A stretch of 64,000 nucleotides of DNA from Ruminococcus sp. Marseille-P6503 (GTDB taxonomy: Bacteria > Bacillota > Clostridia > Oscillospirales > Ruminococcaceae): contig NZ_UWPB01000002.1 in assembly GCF_900604945.1 (NCBI RefSeq), positions 434,001-498,000 of the forward strand. Reading direction: 5' to 3'. Shown piece by piece: positions 54,310 through 62,906 of this stretch (position 1 is the first letter of the stretch; each line of letters starts with the position of its first letter). The translations under genes and the position numbers were made by a program. The notes beneath the pieces were generated by a model. It made no database searches and had not been told where the DNA came from. It saw nothing but the letters and a program-made list of their open reading frames with translations.

Positions 54310-57300
54310 ATGAATATCTTTCTTCAGTTCGGAATAGGCTTTGCTCCGGCGGTGATAGTTGTATGGCTGCTGCTTGTAAAGCGGAAGGCTTTCAGAGCGG
54401 GACCGCTTGTGTGCGCGGCGCTGCTGACTGCCGTCTGCGGAGGACTTTCAGGGTACGGCGCGTTAAACGCCGGTACTGTGGAGGCTTATGAAAACAAGCT
54501 TGGCAAGGACGAAACCATTGCGCTTGCAAACGCCTTTGCTTACAACGGGGCTTACGACCAGGCGATGGAAACGATCGGTCAGTACAGTAAGGAGTATAGC
54601 TACGACGGCGAATGTTCGCTTCTGACGGCAAGGCTGTATGCGCTGTCGGGCGATCTGGAGCGCGCCTGCGGGATATATCAGCGTTTGTCCGGCATACAGG
54701 ATTTTGCGGACAGAATAAAAAACGAGTTTCAGCTTGTAAAGGCAAAATTCGGATTTAACGCTTCGGACGCGGGTATGTCGGCATATCTTGAGGAGAACGG
54801 CAGAAATCCTGAGGATTACGGCTACAGCTCGGTAAGCTCTGCCGATTCAGGCTCTGTGCCCTCCCAGGAGGATATTGAAGCGGCAATATGTAAATCTATT
54901 GCCGAAGATTTTGAACAGGCGGAAAAGGACGGAGATATAAGCGAGTGCGCAGAATATGTGGCAGAGGCGGAAAAGCTTTACAGCGCTTACGGCTCAGGGA
55001 ACGCTCCTGACAGTTCGGAGATTTCGCGGCTGAGCAAAAGGTTTGAAAAGCTGGAGGAACAGAAGGAGGAACTGTTTTCTCTGAAATCGGTAAGGCTTGC
55101 AAGGCTTAAAACCAACGCGTTGTCGGGCGATTTTGACAAAATAGCCGAAGCCCTTGACGGAGGCGCGACTTATGACGAGCTTATGATAGCCTCTGAGCTT
55201 TATATGAACGGAACTGTGGATGAAAAGGATTTTCCCGCTGGCTACCTGATCGCTGACAAGAAGGACGCTGAAAGCGTTAAGGAGCAGCTTGACAAAATAT
55301 ATGACAGGTATACGGAGGATATGTCAAAGCAGGAAAAGAAGGCTTTGCAGAAAAGGATAAATTCGGTTGAAGCCCAGACGGAGGAGCCTGTTCTTTCAAG
55401 GCTAAAGAACGAGCTTGAACAGAGGGCTGAGAATGAGGCGGGAACGGACCGGTCAAAGGTTTATCTTGAGATCGCCAAGATAAACGATTATTTCGGCAAC
55501 GAAACCGCCTCTGACGAAAATATCAATCAGGCTATTTATAATAGCCAGGACTGCGGCGACGATAATTACGCCAAGCCGATGTCGCAGATAATAAGCGTAA
55601 TAAACAACGACAGCGCCGAGGAATCGGAAAATATAAAAAATGTCACCCAGTATGTAGACGAGGTAATAGATAATTCCCAGACGATCAACGTAAGCGGAAT
55701 ACTTGATCCGGGAGGTACGGCTTCGGACGGTGATTCGCAGGAAGAAAACAGCGTTGGCGAAAGCTTTTCGCGGACTATGACCGATTATGTCAGCAAGATA
55801 AAGAGCGCGGTAAATATCGGGAAAATCAATACCAACAGCTTTGAAACGGTGACAGCCAGGGTACAGATCGCAAGCGCGTACAGCGATTCGGCGGAAGCGC
55901 TTAAGTCTAAGCTGAGCGTTGCGGACTGCGGTCTTGATATCGAGGATTTTGAAATTCGCAAAATTGAATATTCAGGCTCGAATATCCTGCTTCTCTGCGA
56001 TGTTTCGGGAAGCATGGGCGGCAGTATGGACGACCTGAAAAATGCCGTCAAAACATTTATCGACGATAAAAACCCCAACGAAAGGCTTTCGCTTGCGACC
56101 TTTGACGACGCTGTACAAAGCAGCTATCCCTTCGGCACGTCCGACGAGGAGCTTAAGGAAGCCGCAGACGAAATGTACAGCATGGGCGGCACCAATATGT
56201 TCTCGGCGCTTAAGGATCGTCTTGACGGCTTTGAGGCTGACAGCGGCGCCAACAATATCGTTATTCTTATGACGGACGGCTGCGACAATAATCCACGGGA
56301 TTACAGCGAAATAGTGTCGGAGCTGGGCTCGGTTTGTCTGCGGAAGGGAATAACGGTTTATACGCTCGGTCTCGGCAGCGAGGTGGATACGGAATATCTC
56401 AATAATATTGCAAACGCGTGCAGCGGAGATTTCGTGTACGTTTCAGACAGCTCGAGCCTTAACTCCTTCTACGATATGCTTCACGGTCAGCTTGCAAATC
56501 AGTATGAAATAACCTATACCGCTGTGGATACGCTTACGATGTCTGACAGAACCCTGGAGGTAAGCCTGGCGGATGAAAATGTAAGGGACGCCAAGCTTTA
56601 CAGTCTGGTGTCTGACAGCGGCGACGACGAAACTGACGGCGATGGTGATCCTGTTTCGGTATGCAGCGGAATCTCGGTTAGCGGACTTAACGTTAAATAC
56701 ATATATAAAGGCTTAGGAGAGGTTGACGCAAGGCTTGTCGGCACAGGCTTCAAGGAAGAATACTCCGCTAAGCTTAAGCTGAACGGAAATCTTGATTACG
56801 ATATTCCTCTTACCTTTAAGGATCAGAACACCTACGAGCTTACGATCCCCGCAAGCATAGCAGTCGGAACCTACGATGTTGAAATTACCGTAAACGGTAA
56901 AAAGGCGGTTATTTCGCAGGGCTTTTCCGTAATAGTTCAGGGAAGCGAAAAAAAGACAGAGTTCGGTCCGTATGTGTTTACGTCGGTACAGAAAACGGAT
57001 AACGGCGACGGTTCGGTAACCCTTTCCGGCGCGGTAAAAATGAACGGCTGGCTTAACTTCAAGGGAGATGTGAGAATTTCGGGAAATACGGAGCAGGACG
57101 GCTCAGTCTACGTTACCGATTATAAAGGCTCCTACATTTCGTTTGACAAGGCGGTCGCCCAAGGTCTGGGCAAATCGTTCGCGGAGCTCGGAATAGGCTT
57201 TGAGCTGCCTGCGCTGGGCGAATTCAAGCTTTACAACGACCAGAGCGGCAGGTACGATTATTCGGATTACACGGTTGACGATATACGGATAGGCATACTG

Positions 57301-58407
57301 AAGATTTATCAGCTTGTAAGCGTGACAAGTCCTGCCGTAAGGCTTTATCCCAATCAGATCGTGCTTGCCTATTCAAACGGAAAGACCGTGCTTCCCTATC
57401 AGGACAATATATTCAAGGATAAGGACGGCGACCTTTTCAAATTTAATTTTGAAGGCAAGGGAGTAATAAGCGACAGAAATATCGGCATTATTCTGAAAAC
57501 AGGTTTTGATGACGGTAATGAGAATTACAGTCAGTACAATATGTTCGGCGCTCCTGTTTACCTTGACATGAATAAGTTCAAGGTGGATATAGATACTATC
57601 GAGAACAACTATGCTATCGGCGCAATGGTCAAGATCGCGTTTCTTGATACGGGAGTAGGAGCGGACCTTGAATGGAAGGACTGGACGCTTGACTCCTTCG
57701 TTCTTCACCTTGATAAATCCTTCAAGGGACAATGGGGACCTGTGCCCGTTACCTACAGCGATTTCTCTCTTGGCGCCAAGGATATAAAGGAAGCGGTGGA
57801 AAGCAACAGCTTTGCCAAGATCAAGCTTGCGGGCTCCCTTTCAATAGCCTGCGGAAAGGTTTCGGATTATTTCCCCGAGCTTGAATCCTTTGTGGGCGAT
57901 GTCAGTCTGCTTGAGCTTCCCGATACTTCCTTTGAGGCGGGAGTATCTCCGTTTTCGTTCAATGCCAAGGCGAAGCTTACCTTCCTGAAAGAAATAGAGC
58001 TTATGAACGCGGAGATAAATCTCGGAACCTTTAACTATACCAATACAATGCTTGGACTTGATTCAGCCGAGGTTTCCGGGCTGAATGCCAAGCTTTCAGC
58101 CGGACTGAAATGGAATGTGGACAACGCGTCTTTGGAAATAACGGGAACCGGCGAATTGGACGCTCATTCAAGATTTATAGGCGTTATGTTTACGGGAACA
58201 GGAAAGTTCGATATAAAGTGGTGGCTTTTCAGCGCGGAATATAAAAATGAAGGCTCGGTAGTGTTTGGCTGCTATTTCAAAAACAACGGCGATCCTGAGC
58301 TGGTGCTTGGAATCAAGAGCCAGGATAGCGGCGGAAAGACTTCCGGAAAGGTTTACTACATAGATAAGAACGGAAAATGCGGAAGCACCAAGGGATCGCT
58401 CGGGTAA
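54310..58407 (+). CDS. Large membrane-anchored von Willebrand factor A protein
   Basis: A 1365 aa protein with no recognised full-length relative. Two hydrophobic spans (about 7-24 and 33-52) are followed by a helical TPR-like and coiled-coil region to about 540, rich in Glu, Lys and Ser. The vWA domain starts near 557 (ILLLCDVSGSMGGS). Its MIDAS is complete: D564, S566, S568, T628 (GGTNM) and D656 (MTDGCDN). After about 745 come an Ig-like part and about 500 residues of beta-rich text with repeated Gly/Phe turns and no recognised domain. It is in an operon with the next gene. A surface protein-binding or assembly role is inferred. Confidence 0.8.
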   Translation: MNIFLQFGIGFAPAVIVVWLLLVKRKAFRAGPLVCAALLTAVCGGLSGYGALNAGTVEAYENKLGKDETIALANAFAYNGAYDQAMETIGQYSKEYSYDGECSLLTARLYALSGDLERACGIYQRLSGIQDFADRIKNEFQLVKAKFGFNASDAGMSAYLEENGRNPEDYGYSSVSSADSGSVPSQEDIEAAICKSIAEDFEQAEKDGDISECAEYVAEAEKLYSAYGSGNAPDSSEISRLSKRFEKLEEQKEELFSLKSVRLARLKTNALSGDFDKIAEALDGGATYDELMIASELYMNGTVDEKDFPAGYLIADKKDAESVKEQLDKIYDRYTEDMSKQEKKALQKRINSVEAQTEEPVLSRLKNELEQRAENEAGTDRSKVYLEIAKINDYFGNETASDENINQAIYNSQDCGDDNYAKPMSQIISVINNDSAEESENIKNVTQYVDEVIDNSQTINVSGILDPGGTASDGDSQEENSVGESFSRTMTDYVSKIKSAVNIGKINTNSFETVTARVQIASAYSDSAEALKSKLSVADCGLDIEDFEIRKIEYSGSNILLLCDVSGSMGGSMDDLKNAVKTFIDDKNPNERLSLATFDDAVQSSYPFGTSDEELKEAADEMYSMGGTNMFSALKDRLDGFEADSGANNIVILMTDGCDNNPRDYSEIVSELGSVCLRKGITVYTLGLGSEVDTEYLNNIANACSGDFVYVSDSSSLNSFYDMLHGQLANQYEITYTAVDTLTMSDRTLEVSLADENVRDAKLYSLVSDSGDDETDGDGDPVSVCSGISVSGLNVKYIYKGLGEVDARLVGTGFKEEYSAKLKLNGNLDYDIPLTFKDQNTYELTIPASIAVGTYDVEITVNGKKAVISQGFSVIVQGSEKKTEFGPYVFTSVQKTDNGDGSVTLSGAVKMNGWLNFKGDVRISGNTEQDGSVYVTDYKGSYISFDKAVAQGLGKSFAELGIGFELPALGEFKLYNDQSGRYDYSDYTVDDIRIGILKIYQLVSVTSPAVRLYPNQIVLAYSNGKTVLPYQDNIFKDKDGDLFKFNFEGKGVISDRNIGIILKTGFDDGNENYSQYNMFGAPVYLDMNKFKVDIDTIENNYAIGAMVKIAFLDTGVGADLEWKDWTLDSFVLHLDKSFKGQWGPVPVTYSDFSLGAKDIKEAVESNSFAKIKLAGSLSIACGKVSDYFPELESFVGDVSLLELPDTSFEAGVSPFSFNAKAKLTFLKEIELMNAEINLGTFNYTNTMLGLDSAEVSGLNAKLSAGLKWNVDNASLEITGTGELDAHSRFIGVMFTGTGKFDIKWWLFSAEYKNEGSVVFGCYFKNNGDPELVLGIKSQDSGGKTSGKVYYIDKNGKCGSTKGSLG

Positions 58408-58465
58408 TACCGCTCTGAGCATATAAAAGGAGAATTATTCCTATAAAGGAGTATGGTCGTATATT

Positions 58466-60337
58466 ATGAAATCGAAGCTTAAATTTATTTTTGCCGTAAT
58501 TATGCTATGCTTGCTGATGCCTGCCGCGGCGCTTACCGCGTCCGCGGAAAGTAAAACGGCGGCGCTGACAGAGCTTGAAAAAAGCGGCGATCTTACGGTA
58601 ATGTTTACTTATGACAGGGAAAAGCCTGATATAACCTTTATTTCTCCCTCAGGCAAAAGGTATACGGAGGATTCCGGCGCCGATAAGATTGAATCGGCAC
58701 ATGGAGATACCTGGAGCACATATAAGCTCATAGACGCGGAAAAGGGAGAATGGCAGGTAGAATACGATAAGAAATCCAATACAAAGCTTGAGTTCTCGAT
58801 AGTTGAGGGAGAGGAAGGCCTGTGGATCCAGAGCTTTACGGTAGATGAAATCAGAGGGAATACAGCGTCGGTTTCATTTTCCGCGAAAAAGGGCAGCGAG
58901 GATATTTCATACAGATATGAGATATATGCCGCTGCCGATACTGAGGGCAGCGGACGCAAGGAGCTTGCAAGCGGAAGCGGGAAAGCGGGAGAGAACGTAA
59001 AGCTGGATATAGACCTTTCATCTCTCACAAGCTTCGACAGCTATAAGCTTATACTCAGCGTCACCTACGACAACGGCTCGGCGGAATTTTTTGATTCGGC
59101 GGAAAGCGATACTTTCAGCTTCAGCAATACTGGAACACCCGAGAAAATTTCCGATTACAAGCTTTATGTGGATAAAACAAACGGCAGCTGCTATCTCGAT
59201 TGGGAGGAATTTTCCGATTGGAGCTTTGACAGCTATTTTATCTCCGCCTTTGCGGACGATAATAAGTCAGAGCCGGTTTTCAGCGCGGAGATAACAGGGG
59301 GACAGACCGATTATGAGTTCAGCTTTCCGTTTGAAACTAAAACGCTGGAGGTCAATCTCTATTACAGGGATAACGGCATACTTTCTGAGCCTAAAACAAA
59401 AACGGTCGATCTTGAAAAGGGCGAAAAGCTTGTGCTTTCGACCGATGAGATCACGTCGTCGGCGCAGGCGGTCCTTGAATACAATGTTTCCTCGGAAAGG
59501 GTTCTGAAAATATCTCTCAATGAAAACCAGTCGGGGGAATACAGGATTACCGGAAGCGACTCGATGGGAGTTACTCTTGCGGAAGGGACAAACTCGCTTT
59601 ACGCCGAGTTTGAAAGCGATGATAACATTTTTTACCGCGTATCAAAGGAGATCCTTTACGACGCATATCCCCCTGAGATCATTCTGTATGAGGACCTTGA
59701 CGGAAAAACCTTTGACGCGGCAAGCGTTGTGATTTCCGGCAAGGTAAAAAGCGGAACAAGGCTTACCGTAAACGGTGAAGAAACCGCGCTTGACGATGAG
59801 GGAGGCTTCAGCTTTTCCGTAGACCTTGACAGCGCCGAGGCAAAGGTTACTCTAGAGGCAAGCGACGCCGCGGGAAACGTTTCTGTTCAGAGTATTACTC
59901 TTAAAAGAGCGGTAAGCGCGGTTCTGGCGGCGACGGGAAAAATTGCGGATTACATTCCTCTTTTTACAGCGCTGAGCGAAAGCGTAATATTCATTATTAT
60001 GGCGCTGATCTTCATTAAACGAAAGAACGCGCCTCGCAGAAGCTATTCCATAGGCGGACTGCTTATTCTGCTCGACGCGGTTGTCGCGGCAAGCGGCGTT
60101 CTTATGGTTTATTCCTATTATGTAACACATAGGGCGGTAAACTCGCTTGACTTTGTTTCCGAGGCCGAAAGCTCCGTTTCCGCCGCGGCGAGGCTGCTAA
60201 GAAACGAAAGGATATCGGGCATATACGCTGTAGTTCTGGCGGTTATGCTTGCAGTATTTGCAGCTGTAACGGTAGTTCATTTCAGAAAAGGCAAAAAGAA
60301 TACAAAGACTGTGAAAGGAGCTTCAAAGAAAAAATAA
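58466..60337 (+). CDS. Secreted/membrane protein with Ig-like domains, partner of the vWA protein
   Basis: The 623 aa protein has a signal peptide (about 1-26, ending ALTASAES). Residues 35-125 (VMFTYDREKPDITFISPSG.RY..., GEWQVEYD) resemble the beta-sandwich that often follows vWA domains. Two or more further Ig-like blocks follow (about 125-490). Near 500-525, 540-560 and 585-605 there are three membrane spans and a basic tail. It starts 58 nt after the vWA gene, with AAGGAG. No family name can be given with confidence. Confidence 0.72.
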   Translation: MKSKLKFIFAVIMLCLLMPAAALTASAESKTAALTELEKSGDLTVMFTYDREKPDITFISPSGKRYTEDSGADKIESAHGDTWSTYKLIDAEKGEWQVEYDKKSNTKLEFSIVEGEEGLWIQSFTVDEIRGNTASVSFSAKKGSEDISYRYEIYAAADTEGSGRKELASGSGKAGENVKLDIDLSSLTSFDSYKLILSVTYDNGSAEFFDSAESDTFSFSNTGTPEKISDYKLYVDKTNGSCYLDWEEFSDWSFDSYFISAFADDNKSEPVFSAEITGGQTDYEFSFPFETKTLEVNLYYRDNGILSEPKTKTVDLEKGEKLVLSTDEITSSAQAVLEYNVSSERVLKISLNENQSGEYRITGSDSMGVTLAEGTNSLYAEFESDDNIFYRVSKEILYDAYPPEIILYEDLDGKTFDAASVVISGKVKSGTRLTVNGEETALDDEGGFSFSVDLDSAEAKVTLEASDAAGNVSVQSITLKRAVSAVLAATGKIADYIPLFTALSESVIFIIMALIFIKRKNAPRRSYSIGGLLILLDAVVAASGVLMVYSYYVTHRAVNSLDFVSEAESSVSAAARLLRNERISGIYAVVLAVMLAVFAAVTVVHFRKGKKNTKTVKGASKKK

Positions 60338-60409
60338 AACGTTCAGACATGGCTCTGCACAGCGTTTTGTGCATTATGCATAAAAATCAAAGGGTTTTCT
60401 TTCAAACTA

Positions 60410-60438
60410 TAGACAAATGAAATTGAATGTGCTATAAT
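60410..60438 (+). promoter_or_regulatory. Promoter of the Nudix gene
   Basis: TAGACA and TATAAT with a 17 nt spacer. Confidence 0.5.
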
Positions 60439-60509
60439 TATATTAATGGATGGCAGAATATTAATTCGTGTGGATTTATTCTGCGGAAACTATAGAAAGG
60501 AACCTGACA

Positions 60510-60914
60510 ATGCTGCATGAAAAATCCTGTGGCGCTATTGTTTACCGAAAGTATCACGGCAACACGGAAATACTGCTTATAAAGCACGTCAACAGCGGGC
60601 ATTGGTCTTTCCCGAAAGGACACGTCGAAGGAAATGAAACCGAAACTGAAACTGCCAGGCGGGAGATAATGGAGGAAACCGGAATCGATGTGAATCTGGA
60701 TCCTACTTTCCGTGAGATAGTATCATATTCTCCGCGCAAGGACACTCAGAAGATCGTAGTTTATTTTATCGCAAAGGCTAAAAATACGGACTTTGTACCT
60801 CAGGAGGAGGAAATAGCTGAGATCAAATGGGTGGAGATCGGCAGAGCAGGACAGGTGCTTGCTTATGAGAATGACCGTAGTATTGTAAACAAGGCTAAAA
60901 AATTCATAATCTGA
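60510..60914 (+). CDS. Nudix hydrolase
   Basis: The 134 aa protein has the Nudix box GHVEGNETETETARREIMEETGI (GX5EX7REUXEEXGU). Its front half (CGAIVYRKYHGNTEILLIKHVNSGHWSFPKG) resembles diadenosine tetraphosphatases. The substrate is likely a nucleoside polyphosphate but is not proven. The start is the ATG at 60510, behind GAAAGGA. Confidence 0.93.
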   Translation: MLHEKSCGAIVYRKYHGNTEILLIKHVNSGHWSFPKGHVEGNETETETARREIMEETGIDVNLDPTFREIVSYSPRKDTQKIVVYFIAKAKNTDFVPQEEEIAEIKWVEIGRAGQVLAYENDRSIVNKAKKFII

Positions 60915-60925
60915 AAAGGACCGCA

Positions 60926-60964
60926 AAATGGAGAGGCTACGGGAAGTAACTTCTCCATTTTGCT
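60926..60964 (+). terminator. Terminator after the Nudix gene
   Basis: AAAATGGAGA pairs with TCTCCATTTT around a longer loop, ending with TTTT. Confidence 0.75.
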
Positions 60965-61236
60965 TTGTAATCAGCCGGATTAATTGGAATTGCAGGAAAA
61001 TCAATATTTTTTGAGGATTACATAATGGAAAAGAATTTACAATGAAAAAAGGTTTTGTATACGAACTTGCTGACAAAAGGAAGATTTAACTCTTATTTTG
61101 CGTAAATTTATAAATATGGTTTTTCGGCTTGTGAAAAATAGCGTGAATGAAACACTCAGAGTAAAAAACTAAACGTTTTTAGTACAGCGTATGAATAATA
61201 TCCGCGATAGAGCGACCGAAACAGTAAAAAATCTTA

Positions 61237-61265
61237 TTGAATGCAGTGAATAAATATGGTATAAT
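61237..61265 (+). promoter_or_regulatory. Promoter of the transglutaminase-like gene
   Basis: TTGAAT and TATAAT with a 17 nt spacer, about 75 nt before the ATG. Confidence 0.55.
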
Positions 61266-61338
61266 TAACTCATCGGAATTCAGGAACGGATAGTATGAGA
61301 GCATATCCGAATCAAAGAATAAGAGGGGGAATAATTAA

Positions 61339-62454
61339 ATGAATAAACGACTAGTCGGCAAATGGTATAAAGAAGAAATGGGTGAAACTGTTAATATTTT
61401 TGATGAAACGCCCCTGCGAATGAAAATGTCTTTTATATCAACCGGGTATTATAATTTTGAGCCTAACTGCGTTTATGAAAAGGACGGTTATCTTTGCTAT
61501 GAAATCAACGATGAATATTATCGTATGATTTATCATGTTAAATATGTTGACGGCAATCTTGAAGGCTTTTATACTCAATATGGTAAAGAGACGCCGGTTA
61601 AATATGTTAAATTAAGCGATACACCGGAGGACGCGCCGTATAAATATGCGCCGACTCAGGTTATTGTACCCAACAGTGAAAAAACGCGTCTTGAAATATT
61701 AAAAGAGTATGCTGATTATGATAAAGATAACAAATATGGCAGTTCAGCAGAATTTGTCTTAGGCGGCGAAGTCCCGAAAATTTTAGAAAAATACAACTAT
61801 CAGGATTACATAAAAGGGCTTGACAATTCAAGTGATGAAATGGTTTTTAAACTTCTTGATTTCGTTTGCGACCATTTCGGGCACAACGGAACGGGCGGAT
61901 CCGGCAAAGGTAGCGCTATTACAGAGCTGATTGAATTTTGTGAACGCAATGATAATAAAACCAACTGCCGAGGTCTTGCAATTCTTTTGGCTTCGCTGTT
62001 ACGCCTGAACGGTGTTAAGGCACAGCATATTACATGTATGCCTTATGAAGAACCCTTTGACGATTGCCATGTTGTTGTGGATTGTTTGTTGCCGTCAGGC
62101 AGGCGCATTATGCTTGACCCGACGTGGCGTTTATATCTCAAAGACATGGACGGCGAGTATGTGTCTTTGCCCCGTCTGCGTGAGCTTTTGTTAGCGGATG
62201 AGCCTGTTTTTGAAAATCCTGCTGCCGATTATAACGGGCAGGGATTTGATAAAAAGTATTACAGAAACTATATGACAAAGAATTGTTTTCGCTTTGCCCG
62301 ACCGACGCTCGCCAAAGACGGAGTCGACGGACGAACGGAAACCTCACGATATATAGAGCTTGTACCTAAAGGCTATCCTGTTGAAAAGTTTTCCGAAAGC
62401 CGCAAGGAAGATTTTGTTTACAATGATATTGAGTTCTGGAAATTCGATTTATAG
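61339..62454 (+). CDS. Transglutaminase-like domain protein
   Basis: A 371 aa protein without a signal peptide. The N-terminal 90 residues look like a small beta-barrel of unknown type. The transglutaminase-like core at about 125-265 has the catalytic Cys in NCRGLAILLASLLRLNG, the His in DDCHVVVDC and the Asp in IMLDPTWR. It could be a cysteine protease, a transglutaminase or a nonenzymatic relative. Its codons are richer in A and T than those of neighbours, and its gaps are long, which hints at transfer. GAGGGG precedes the ATG. Confidence 0.82.
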   Translation: MNKRLVGKWYKEEMGETVNIFDETPLRMKMSFISTGYYNFEPNCVYEKDGYLCYEINDEYYRMIYHVKYVDGNLEGFYTQYGKETPVKYVKLSDTPEDAPYKYAPTQVIVPNSEKTRLEILKEYADYDKDNKYGSSAEFVLGGEVPKILEKYNYQDYIKGLDNSSDEMVFKLLDFVCDHFGHNGTGGSGKGSAITELIEFCERNDNKTNCRGLAILLASLLRLNGVKAQHITCMPYEEPFDDCHVVVDCLLPSGRRIMLDPTWRLYLKDMDGEYVSLPRLRELLLADEPVFENPAADYNGQGFDKKYYRNYMTKNCFRFARPTLAKDGVDGRTETSRYIELVPKGYPVEKFSESRKEDFVYNDIEFWKFDL

Positions 62455-62906
62455 TTTATGATTACAATGCTTAAAAACATAAAACCAGACATCGTTTAAG
62501 TCAAAAAACTTGTTGATTTCTGCTGATGAAGGGTTACTGAAAACGATATTGATAATTTCTTTCAAAGCCGTTACATAGAACGTCATTTTGAAGCGAGGGC
62601 ATCGCTCCCGCCGATTTCTGATGCCTGTGTAACTTCTTTTTGTTTTGCAATGAATTTATAAGTCAAGGACGAATTATCTGCCTGCGGACATATTGAGCGG
62701 AAATAGCTTTGGACAAAAAGCGACATATTTCTATTACTGGTTTTGTGAAAATATACAATAAAAGTAACGAAAGGTTGTTTATTCATACGAATATTAAAAT
62801 CTTAAACGTTTAACACATTGACTTTACCGTTTTTTGAATATAAAATAAAGGTGTTAACAATATTCGTAAATACCGGTATTATAACATTAAACAGGAAGGA
62901 GCTTTT
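62455..62906. other. Intergenic region before the second mannanase-like gene
   Basis: A 452 nt AT-rich region. Short open frames on both strands near 62540-62790 are not convincing genes, though they could be remnants of one. A promoter for the next gene lies at 62818-62846. Confidence 0.5.
62818..62846 (+). promoter_or_regulatory. Promoter of the second GH5_8 gene
   Basis: TTGACT and TAAAAT with a 17 nt spacer, about 60 nt before the ATG. Confidence 0.6.

Larger units (their letters stand above)
60915..61338. other. AT-rich intergenic region before the transglutaminase-like gene
   Basis: A 424 nt stretch with no convincing gene. It begins with the Nudix terminator (60926-60964) and ends with the next promoter (61237-61265). 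Only very short ATG frames (6 and 15 codons near 61024-61089) occur, and they look accidental. A short inverted repeat with ACTAAA and TTTAGT flanks CG near 61170. Confidence 0.55.

Noticed and set aside
62583-62786. Minus-strand 67-codon frame before the last mannanase gene
   Set aside because: No ribosome site of note and no recognisable family; at best a gene remnant.
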